A stretch of 6,102 nucleotides of DNA from Candidatus Hermodarchaeota archaeon (GTDB lineage: Archaea > Asgardarchaeota > Hermodarchaeia > Hermodarchaeales > Hermodarchaeaceae). The notes under the pieces were generated by a model. It was not told where the DNA came from. It did no database searches and saw nothing but the letters and a program-made list of their open reading frames with translations. Shown here one piece after another: positions 1 through 4,549 of this stretch (positions within the stretch are counted from its first letter, which is position 1; every line of letters begins with the position of its first letter). Position numbers and translations under genes: made by a program. Where the stretch lies: the NCBI GenBank assembly GCA_016840595.1, contig JAEOSA010000121.1:1-6102 (forward strand), written 5' to 3'.

Positions 1-432
1 TGGATTAGCGGTGGGTGGCGGAGTGGAAGTTTCCTCTGGGGCACAGTATTTCCACAAAATCTGGTCGTCATCTGAGAGAACATAATTATCTGCGGCTATA
101 GGGGCAAGTTCATCGTTCACCCAGTATTGCCAATAGAATCCGTTTTGATTGGCATTATTTTCAACGCCATTAATTGATATAACGAATTTTCCGTATGCAA
201 ATTCTATGAACGTGACAGCTGCAGTCTGATTGAGGATGTCAAATACAGTTAATCCCGAAAGGTCGGAATAGGCGTTCTGTGAGGAGTTACCATAATCAAT
301 AGTCAATCCAACATTCGATGCCATAGCTGAAAAAACTGTTTCGTTTGAGGAGCATACTTGCTCTACCCTAATGCACACTAGTAAAAAGAGCATGAGACAA
401 ATAGTGGTTCCAACGAATAGTTGTTTTTTCAG
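1..432 (-). CDS. Secreted/surface DUF4430 (transcobalamin-like C-terminal) domain protein, 3' end outside window
   Basis: The reading frame is open from just after an in-frame TAG near 475 to the window edge, so the C-terminus is missing. Reading from 432, residues 2-20 (KKQLFVGTTICLMLFLLVC) look like a signal peptide: two lysines followed by a hydrophobic core. Residues about 40-130 match the DUF4430 pattern, including FYWQYWVND (99-107), then DNYVLSDDDQILWKY (115-129). A proline/threonine stretch (STPPPTANP, 136-144) begins a linker that often leads to more domains or a membrane anchor. The family occurs in exported archaeal and bacterial proteins; the ligand is unknown here. The start is unresolved. 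No ATG, GTG or TTG precedes the signal-like segment in frame. CTG at 430-432 would keep the basic residues; the first ATG (391-393) would remove them. The domain call is firm, the start is not. Confidence 0.8.
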   Translation of the reverse strand, partial: MKKQLFVGTTICLMLFLLVCIRVEQVCSSNETVFSAMASNVGLTIDYGNSSQNAYSDLSGLTVFDILNQTAAVTFIEFAYGKFVISINGVENNANQNGFYWQYWVNDELAPIAADNYVLSDDDQILWKYCAPEETSTPPPTANP

Positions 433-453
433 AGAGAATCGCCTGGTTTTTTT

Positions 454-472
454 GTAGGATAAAATATCCTAC
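454..472 (-). promoter_or_regulatory. Perfect 7-bp palindrome containing a TATA-like box, upstream of the DUF4430 gene
   Basis: GTAGGAT and ATCCTAC are separated by AAAAT. On the minus strand the centre reads ATATTTTAT, a plausible archaeal TATA box. A start site about 26 bases further on would fall near 438-440, just before the DUF4430 reading frame. The minus-strand sequence after the hairpin is A-rich, not T-rich, so a terminator for hisS is unlikely. A promoter with an overlapping operator is the better reading. Confidence 0.45.
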
Positions 473-506
473 ATGTATTAAAGCTCTTCCCATAAATTAT
501 CCTAGT

Positions 507-511
507 AAAAA
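507..511 (-). terminator. hisS: T5 run after hisS
   Basis: Five T residues on the minus strand lie 6 bases after the hisS stop codon. Archaeal termination often uses short T-runs without a hairpin. It is short and the region is AT-rich, so this is tentative. Confidence 0.3.
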
Positions 512-517
512 TTAGTT

Positions 518-2017
518 CTATAATTTCTGGTTTAGAGCGGTTCGAATAGTGTCTGCTAATCTAGCAATTTTCACTTCTTTTTCTTTTCCAGTTTTCATGT
601 CACGAAGGTTAACTGCATCTTTTGCGAGCTCTCGGGGTCCTACAATGGCTACATAAGGAATTTTTCTCTTACTTGCATCGTCGAGGTATTTTTTGAGGGA
701 CCAGGTGAAACCATTGAAAAGAGTGCGAATCCCCGCTGACCGAAGTTGTGTGGCAATCTGGCGGCAATCGCCTAATTGCTTCTTTGAAACAGGTGCGATG
801 TAGAGATCGGCTGCTGGTTTAGGTGGTGGGAGGAGTCCCTTCTCTTCAGCAATTTCAAGAATTACGGTTTCACCAAATCCAAATCCGGTGCCGGGTAATG
901 GTTGACCTTCAAGAATTCCCACAAGGTCATCATAGCGACCACCACCCGCAATTGCGCGTGGCAATCCTGTTCCTCGGTCCCATGCTTCAAAGACTACGCC
1001 TGTATAGTAATCCAATCCTCGTGCGATACTAGCGTCGTATTCACAGCAAGCGGTTAGTCCCAAATCGTCGAGTTGAGTTGCTAACTGTCGTAGGGGTTCG
1101 AGGGCTTTTCTGGTTTCTTTGGTTAATTCAACTTTCTCGATTAATTTTAGAAACTCTGCCGGAGAGCCTTTTATCGATGAAAAACCAGTAAGTTGAACTG
1201 CAACCTCTCTTGGGATCCCACTATTTTCAAGAGCGTCGATAATTGAATTTTGTTGAATTTGGGGAAGATTCTCTATGACATTCTCGATCTGTTTGGAACG
1301 AGGTAGTTTTGGTCGCTCTTGTTGTTTTCCTACAAAGAAATGACGTAGAGTGAGTGCGATTTCCTCCGCTTTCTTTGCAGGTGTTCCATCTCCTGTGAGT
1401 TGGTTGATGATGGCTTCTTGTAAGAGTTTGTCGCGACGATCCAATATACGTATTATTTCAAGATAATTATTCAAGCCCAGCGATTCGATATAACTTTGGA
1501 TTAAGCGGCGGTCATTGATACGGATTACGAAATCCTCGGCGGTAAAACCGAGGTTTTGGATAATTGCAGCTAATACATTGATGATTTCAGCATCTGCTCC
1601 GATGTCTTCAGTGCCAAGTAAATCGACATTGAGTTGCCAGAATTCTTTAACGCGCCCTCGCTGTTGGGTTTCGTCACGAAATACGCGTGAAACTGAATAC
1701 CAGCGGATGGGACGTGGATAGTATTGTTGTTGTGCTGCGAGCATTCTAGCTAGCGAAGGTGTTGTTTCGGGTCGCAGGACTAATTGTCGATTTTTTCGGT
1801 CCGTTACTTTGAAGGTCTCTTCAACTAATTCAGTTCCCGATTTCAGCTGATACAATTGTAAAGGCTCAACGGTTGGACATTCGTACTCAATGTAACCAAA
1901 CAGTTGAGGAATTTCTCGAAAGGCTTGTAATATGCGTTCGATTTTTTGGTATAATTCAGGATAGAAATCTCGAAATCCACCCACCGCTAGCTCTTTTCCA
2001 CGCTTCAAATTTGTCAA
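518..2017 (-). CDS. hisS: Histidyl-tRNA synthetase (HisRS)
   Basis: A class II aminoacyl-tRNA synthetase that joins histidine to tRNA-His using ATP, in the cytoplasm. The 499-residue product carries the expected landmarks in order: VGGFRDFYPE near the N-terminus (12-21), RPETTPSLAR (82-91), motif 2 with VFRDETQQRG (112-121), the histidine-specific RGLDYYTG (333-340) and GGGRYDDL (358-365), motif 3 with GTGFGFGE (376-383), and a C-terminal anticodon-binding domain from about 405 with SLKKYLDDASKRKIPYVAIVG. The length is in the range of longer archaeal/eukaryotic-like enzymes. The start is TTG (2015-2017); an in-frame TGA lies 24 bases upstream and no ATG occurs before residue 92, so TTG is the only reasonable choice. 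No strong ribosome-binding site is visible. The tRNA-His gene lies 47 bases upstream on the same strand. Stop is TAG. Confidence 0.97.
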   Translation of the reverse strand: MTNLKRGKELAVGGFRDFYPELYQKIERILQAFREIPQLFGYIEYECPTVEPLQLYQLKSGTELVEETFKVTDRKNRQLVLRPETTPSLARMLAAQQQYYPRPIRWYSVSRVFRDETQQRGRVKEFWQLNVDLLGTEDIGADAEIINVLAAIIQNLGFTAEDFVIRINDRRLIQSYIESLGLNNYLEIIRILDRRDKLLQEAIINQLTGDGTPAKKAEEIALTLRHFFVGKQQERPKLPRSKQIENVIENLPQIQQNSIIDALENSGIPREVAVQLTGFSSIKGSPAEFLKLIEKVELTKETRKALEPLRQLATQLDDLGLTACCEYDASIARGLDYYTGVVFEAWDRGTGLPRAIAGGGRYDDLVGILEGQPLPGTGFGFGETVILEIAEEKGLLPPPKPAADLYIAPVSKKQLGDCRQIATQLRSAGIRTLFNGFTWSLKKYLDDASKRKIPYVAIVGPRELAKDAVNLRDMKTGKEKEVKIARLADTIRTALNQKL

Positions 2018-2050
2018 CTCGTTTCGTTCGTCTAATTCTCATTATCCACG

Positions 2051-2057
2051 TTTATAG
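2051..2057 (-). promoter_or_regulatory. TATA-like box between tRNA-His and hisS
   Basis: CTATAAA on the minus strand. A start site about 26 bases downstream would fall near 2027, leaving a leader of about 10 bases before the hisS TTG. It lies directly after the T5 run that follows the tRNA. hisS could therefore have its own promoter even though it also lies in line with the tRNA. Confidence 0.4.
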
Positions 2058-2059
2058 TG

Positions 2060-2064
2060 AAAAA
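2060..2064 (-). terminator. T5 run directly after the tRNA CCA end
   Basis: Five T residues on the minus strand follow the encoded CCA of the tRNA without a gap. This is the usual place for a short archaeal T-run terminator. Some read-through into hisS remains possible. Confidence 0.4.
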
Positions 2065-2102
2065 TGGTGCCGGGACAGGGATTCGAACCCCGGCCTAAAG
2101 CT

Positions 2103-2131
2103 TTCTGTACCCCATTACATTGAATGGGACT
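2103..2131 (-). other. tRNA intron 3 (29 nt, canonical position 37/38)
   Basis: The BHB fold is complete. The 4-bp central helix is CTGT (positions 32-35) with ACAG in the intron. The 3-nt bulges are GGA (cut after GG) and AAA (cut after AA). The inner 8-bp helix GTCCCATT/AATGGGGT has a 6-nt loop, and the outer helix is the anticodon stem itself. This is the classic archaeal intron site. Confidence 0.92.
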
Positions 2132-2152
2132 CCACAGGCTTCAATGCTACCA

Positions 2153-2174
2153 TTGCGCCTGGGCAATTACCAGT
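2153..2174 (-). other. tRNA intron 2 (22 nt, D-loop, between 15 and 16)
   Basis: The central helix pairs GTGT (positions 10-13) with intron GCGC, using two wobbles. The bulges are AAA (cut after AA) and AAT (cut after AA). The inner helix is CTGG/CCAG with loop TAATTGC, directly next to both bulges. Removal leaves a 7-nt D-loop with G18-G19 and A21. This is a noncanonical position, but the geometry matches the other two introns. Confidence 0.8.
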
Positions 2175-2181
2175 TTACACC

Positions 2182-2213
2182 TTCGGGATGCAGTTGATTT
2201 TTCAACTAGTATT
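2182..2213 (-). other. tRNA intron 1 (32 nt, between 8 and 9)
   Basis: The central helix pairs CGGG (positions 3-6) with intron CCCG. The bulges are ATA (cut after AT) and AAG (cut after AA). The inner stem contains AGTTGA/TCAACT capped by AAAA, extended by weaker pairs. Removal joins T8 to G9 and restores GCCGGGATGGTGTAA, the expected 5' half of an archaeal tRNA. The position is unusual. Confidence 0.82.
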
Positions 2214-2262
2214 ATCCCGGCACAGTGTCCCAGCACGAAGAATGGTTGAACTGAGCTCTCCC

Positions 2263-2273
2263 ACAAAAAGCTT
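2263..2273 (-). promoter_or_regulatory. Candidate tRNA-His promoter
   Basis: AAGCTTTTTGT on the minus strand gives a TATA-like T-rich core. A start about 26 bases downstream lies near 2240, leaving a 5' leader of about 19 nt for RNase P. The sequence resembles the AAGCTTTTATA boxes upstream of the aIF1 gene. Otherwise I see no gene in 2222-2403. Confidence 0.3.
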
Positions 2274-2403
2274 TCCTCTCTCCTCTTTTCTGCCATTGGT
2301 AACCTTGAATTCAACCTCATTATGGCTTTATTCAAACATTACGTAGATGGCAACGTGAAGAAGAATCGTCGAACCTTATCTGAACTAGCTTTGACAAGCA
2401 GCA

Positions 2404-2712
2404 TTAAGCGATGTCGATGTTATCGGATGGGAATCCTAAATCACCCAAGATACCCTTGATATTGTGACGATGATCGCCTTGAAGGACAATGACGCCTTCT
2501 TTAGCGCTACCACCACACGCACATCTCATTTTCAGCTTGGTGACTAATTCTGACAGGGATATCTCACGGCTGTTAATACCTTCGATGAGGGTGACCTCTC
2601 GTCCCCATTTTCGCCGCTCAACGCTCACTTTAATACGCTGCTCTGTCTTCGCTAATTCTTGGCAGCGACAAATTTCTTTAGGCAAACTGCAAATAGGGCA
2701 AATTTCTGACAT
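2404..2712 (-). CDS. Archaeal translation initiation factor aIF1 (SUI1/eIF1 family)
   Basis: The 102-residue product has the length and layout of archaeal SUI1 proteins, which bind the small ribosomal subunit and help select the start codon. The N-terminus carries a short cysteine-rich segment, CPICSLPKEICRC (5-17), common in archaeal members. The core runs through IKVSVERRKWGREVTLIEGI, the cysteine pair in MRCACGGSAKEG, and IVLQGDHRHNIKGIL in the C-terminal half, which is the SUI1 signature. The ATG (2710-2712) is preceded by GAGG with 6 bases between, and by a TATA box at 2761-2767. It is followed by the tRNA-His gene on the same strand, about 180 bases away, and is separated from tnpB by about 105 bases. 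Confidence 0.95.
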   Translation of the reverse strand: MSEICPICSLPKEICRCQELAKTEQRIKVSVERRKWGREVTLIEGINSREISLSELVTKLKMRCACGGSAKEGVIVLQGDHRHNIKGILGDLGFPSDNIDIA

Positions 2713-2739
2713 TATACGCCTCGTTTAATTATAGTGGTA

Positions 2740-2760
2740 GGGGTTATCCAGTGTAACCCT
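2740..2760 (-). promoter_or_regulatory. Inverted repeat in the aIF1 promoter, possible operator
   Basis: GGGTTA (2741-2746) and TAACCC (2754-2759) face each other across 7 bases, with further A/T matches outside. The site lies between the TATA box (2761-2767) and the expected start site near 2738, where a bound repressor would block polymerase. If transcription starts further upstream it would instead form a hairpin in the leader. Confidence 0.4.
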
Positions 2761-2771
2761 TATAAAAGCTT
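2761..2771 (-). promoter_or_regulatory. TATA box of aIF1 (proximal copy)
   Basis: AAGCTTTTATA on the minus strand. A start 26 bases on falls near 2738, giving a leader of about 26 nt that includes the GAGG site. An identical 11-base copy lies at 2792-2802. Confidence 0.55.
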
Positions 2772-2791
2772 GCGGAGGCGCTTGTATGAAC

Positions 2792-2802
2792 TATAAAAGC
2801 TT
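2792..2802 (-). repeat. Second identical copy of the 11-base TATA element
   Basis: The same AAGCTTTTATA occurs 31 bases upstream of the proximal copy, between it and the tnpB stop. It could be a second promoter for aIF1, or a short duplication left by events at the element's end. Confidence 0.45.
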
Positions 2803-2817
2803 ACCGTTGTCCGAAAC

Positions 2818-4029
2818 TTATCCAGCAGGCAAATCTGCCTTGCTAGTGTTCGGTTCCTGCTTCATCGATGGGCACTGACCATATGGCGGTCTGTAACCTC
2901 CCATCTCATGACAGGCGTTTTGTGTCTCCGCCCAACTGGCGGCGACCAAATTATTCGCAGCATTTAGGTCTCGATCTATGTGCAATCCACAGGCTTTACA
3001 CTTGAATAACTGCGCAGACAATGAGAACTTCTTCTTTGTATGACCACAGTTTGAACAACGCTTTGAGGAGGGAAAGAACCGAGGGGTTAAGATAAGTTCT
3101 GATCCATACCATTTTGTTTTGTAAGTTAGTTGTCGTCGAAATTCCCCCCAACCCATATCTGCGATTGCTCGACTAATTTTTTGTTCCTTCATCATCCCCT
3201 TTATGCCCAAGTTTTCAATGATGATTTGGCTGTGGTTTTTAGCTAAATATGTTGTAGTCTTGTGAAGTGCATCTTTTCTAATATTACTTATTCGCCAATG
3301 TAATCGAGCTAATCTGATTATTGCTTTAGTGTGATTTTTAGAACCTCTCTTTTTCTTTGAAACTTTTCGCGAATATCGTCTAAGTTTTCGTAATTTTCGA
3401 AGGAGCGCTTGGGGATTTTCTATTTTTCTTCCATTAGAGAGTGTTGCTAATGATCTAACCCCTAAATCGACACCAATCCTTTCTCCAGTAATTTGAGGTG
3501 GACTTGGAATTTCTTGTTCAACACACAAGCTGACAAACCAACGATCTGCTTTTCGCGAAATAGTTGCAGAGAGTATCCGTCCATGGATTTGTGGTAGTTC
3601 TTTCAGCCGGACTGACCCAATTCGAGGAAGTTGAACTGCTTTCTCAATAACTCTAATACTTCCATACAATCGGAATCTGTCGTTTCTACCCTTTTTTTTG
3701 AACTTTGGAAAACGAATTTTGATTCCATTTTTACTGCTCCGCCAGAAGTTAACAAAAGCTTTCTCTAGGTCTCGTAGTGCTGACTCTGCTACACATTTGG
3801 ATACATCATACATCCATGGGAATTTGGTTTTTTACAACCGGGTTAATTCTCGGCGTTGTTCAAAATAATTCGTTTGTCGAGATTTATCAGTTCTTGAATG
3901 AAATAGCCTTATCCTCTGGTCTAGCCCCCAATTATATGTGAATCGAGCACATCCTGCATGTTTTGAGAACAAAGTTCGTTGGCGATTGTTGGAATCAAGT
4001 TCGTAGCGGTATCCGCGATATATCTTCAC
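2818..4029 (-). pseudogene. tnpB: TnpB (IS200/IS605 type RNA-guided nuclease) interrupted by one in-frame TAA
   Basis: TnpB proteins are RNA-guided DNA nucleases encoded by IS200/IS605 and IS607 elements. Read through the stop, the frame gives 403 codons. Residues 1-65 are the usual N-terminus (MKIYRGYRYEL, then RFTYNWGL). Codon 66 is TAA (3832-3834), and KTKFPWMYDVSKC follows in the same frame. The remainder is complete: RuvC-I IGVDLGVRSLA (Asp about 188), RuvC-II IIIENLGIKGM (Glu about 272), zinc finger CSNCG and CKACG, and RuvC-III DRDLNAANN (Asp about 354). The family places a lysine at the stop, so one AAA-to-TAA change explains it. The start is GTG (4027-4029), with a TATA-like CTAATAAA (plus strand, 4052-4059) 26 bases before it, suggesting a leaderless message. 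The downstream ATG at 3813 would lack the N-terminal domain. No tnpA is present. It is a recent pseudogene, or a base-call error. Confidence 0.9.
2824..2844 (-). repeat. Right-end hairpin overlapping the tnpB stop region
   Basis: AGCA+GGCA pairs with TGCC+TGCT with one bulged T and a 4-base loop: eight pairs in 21 bases, covering the last codons of tnpB. This position and shape fit the imperfect palindrome at IS200/IS605 right ends, which is also a stem of the omega RNA that guides TnpB. The role is inferred from position. Confidence 0.45.
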
Positions 4030-4051
4030 GGTTTTGATTATCTACTTGAAG

Positions 4052-4059
4052 CTAATAAA
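4052..4059 (-). promoter_or_regulatory. TATA-like box of tnpB
   Basis: TTTATTAG on the minus strand, centred about 26 bases before the GTG start at 4029. The spacing predicts a leaderless transcript, which agrees with the lack of a ribosome-binding site there. Confidence 0.35.
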
Positions 4060-4074
4060 CTAAGCAATTTTTCG

Positions 4075-4087
4075 GGCTTCTCGAGCC
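4075..4087 (-). repeat. Small hairpin at the left side of the tnpB element
   Basis: GGCT and AGCC are separated by TCTCG. It sits about 45 bases before the tnpB start, where a left-end hairpin of an IS200/IS605 element would be expected. Four pairs are weak evidence on their own. Confidence 0.3.
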
Positions 4088-4154
4088 ACCTAAATACTTA
4101 CGCCAAACCTTATCAGACACGGTTCTAGTCTACTTTCTTGTGTTGGTTTTCTGC

Positions 4155-4370
4155 TTATTTGGCGGTTAATTTTTTGATGATTTGAGGGCGTTCTTTGTAC
4201 ATTATTCTGGCGCCACAAAATGGGCATTTACTGGAAGGTAAGGTTGTGGCAAATGGTTTTCCACAATGTGGACAGCGGTTACTTGGTGGCATTGAGGGAA
4301 CAGGAGTTTGGCAATATGGACAGGAGAGTGTTTTTCCACATTTAGCGCATCGGAATGTTATTGTGGGCAC
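4155..4370 (-). CDS. Small double zinc-ribbon protein
   Basis: A 71-residue protein built almost wholly from four CxxC knuckles: CAKC (8-11), CPYC (17-20), CPHC (33-36) and CPFC (49-52). They are arranged as two zinc ribbons, with prolines between them and a basic tail (KERPQIIKKLTAK). Such proteins bind nucleic acid or partner proteins, and no specific family can be named. The start is GTG (4368-4370); an in-frame TAG 24 bases upstream excludes a longer form. A TATA-like CTTATTAAG at 4411-4419 predicts a start site near 4389, leaving a leader of about 19 nt. It is followed by the tnpB element on the same strand and preceded by the Get3 cluster with a gap of about 70 bases, so it is probably its own transcription unit. 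Confidence 0.8.
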   Translation of the reverse strand: MPTITFRCAKCGKTLSCPYCQTPVPSMPPSNRCPHCGKPFATTLPSSKCPFCGARIMYKERPQIIKKLTAK

Positions 4371-4410
4371 CTCAAATTTTTCAGTCGGTAGCTAACGGCA
4401 TCCTCCGTTG

Positions 4411-4419
4411 CTTAATAAG
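4411..4419 (-). promoter_or_regulatory. TATA-like box of the zinc-ribbon gene
   Basis: CTTATTAAG on the minus strand, a 9-base near-palindrome about 45 bases upstream of the GTG start. The implied start site is near 4389. Confidence 0.35.
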
Positions 4420-4441
4420 TTTTGCTCACTTCTACTGTCTG

Positions 4442-4549
4442 CTATGGAAGGGGTGGAATGGTCAGAGCAATTAAGCTAAGGATTGCGCTTCCAATTAGGA
4501 TGATGAGAAAGAACAATGCAATGAAACAGTTTCTGCTACCTTTTTTCAT
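4442..4549 (-). CDS. 35-residue single-helix membrane peptide, coupled to the Get3-like gene
   Basis: Not recognised as a known family. The product starts MKKGSRN (three basic residues), then has one long hydrophobic helix (about 8-30), and ends TIPPLP. The positive-inside rule places the N-terminus in the cytoplasm. The helix lies within 6 residues of the C-terminus, which is the layout of a tail-anchored protein. Its ATG shares one base with the ATPase stop (TAATG at 4551-4547). GGTGA, inside the ATPase coding end, lies about 6 bases before it, so translation is probably coupled. The peptide is short, but the overlap, the binding site, and the ordered charge and hydrophobicity profile argue that it is real. 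It could be a Get3 client, a membrane adaptor or a regulator. Confidence 0.65.
   Translation of the reverse strand: MKKGSRNCFIALFFLIILIGSAILSLIALTIPPLP

Larger units (their letters stand above)
2065..2221 (-). tRNA. tRNA-His (anticodon GTG) with three BHB introns
   Basis: After removal of three introns (2213-2182, 2174-2153, 2131-2103) the product is 74 nt and folds as a standard tRNA. The acceptor stem GCCGGGA/TCCCGGC is perfect. Position 8 is T and 9 is G. The D stem is GTGT/GCAT around loop AATGGTA, with G18-G19 conserved. The anticodon stem is GAAGC/GCTTT with loop CTGTGGA, giving anticodon GTG at 2135-2133. The variable loop is AGGC. The T arm is CGGGG/CCCTG around TTCGAAT. The discriminator is A73 and CCA is encoded (2067-2065). 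The base before G1 is T, so G-1 is not encoded and would have to be added after transcription. A73 is usual in eukaryotic tRNA-His, whereas most archaea have C73. hisS lies downstream on the same strand. Identity rests on the anticodon, T33, G37 and the neighbour; A73 is the one feature that does not fit. Confidence 0.93.
2818..4090 (-). mobile_element. IS1341-like (tnpB-only) IS200/IS605 element, approximate limits
   Basis: The element contains tnpB without the tnpA transposase, so it would depend on a transposase supplied elsewhere. A subterminal hairpin lies at each side (2824-2844 and 4075-4087). IS200/IS605 elements have no terminal inverted repeats and make no target duplication, so the exact ends cannot be read from one copy. 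The limits given are a minimum estimate. Confidence 0.5.

Noticed and set aside
454..472. Hairpin as a rho-independent-like terminator of hisS
   Set aside because: On the minus strand it is followed by A residues, not T, and a TATA-like core sits in its middle.
823..1032. Plus-strand frame inside hisS, and similar antisense frames at 1515-1721, 2489-2728, 4195-4395 and 4982-5242
   Set aside because: All are shadows of well-supported minus-strand genes.
2148..2172. Alternative D-loop intron bounded by the direct repeat TGGTA (20 nt, inner stem ATTGC/GCAAT)
   Set aside because: It also yields a tRNA-like product, but no register gives a 4-bp helix with 3-nt bulges. The 22-nt version at 2174-2153 fits the BHB rule exactly.
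2147..2335. Minus-strand open frame of 62 codons
   Set aside because: It ends inside the tRNA gene and has no ribosome-binding site or recognisable motif.
1873..2346. Plus-strand open frame of 157 codons
   Set aside because: It runs antisense across the start of hisS and the whole tRNA gene, and its translation resembles no protein.
4381..4406. GGAGG followed directly by ATG and a six-codon frame before the zinc-ribbon gene
   Set aside because: The GGAGG touches the ATG, too close to act as a binding site, and the predicted start site near 4389 lies downstream of it.
4499..4540. ATGATGA on the plus strand as a C/D-box sRNA
   Set aside because: No matching D box (CTGA) is found at a suitable distance, and the stretch codes the small membrane peptide on the other strand.
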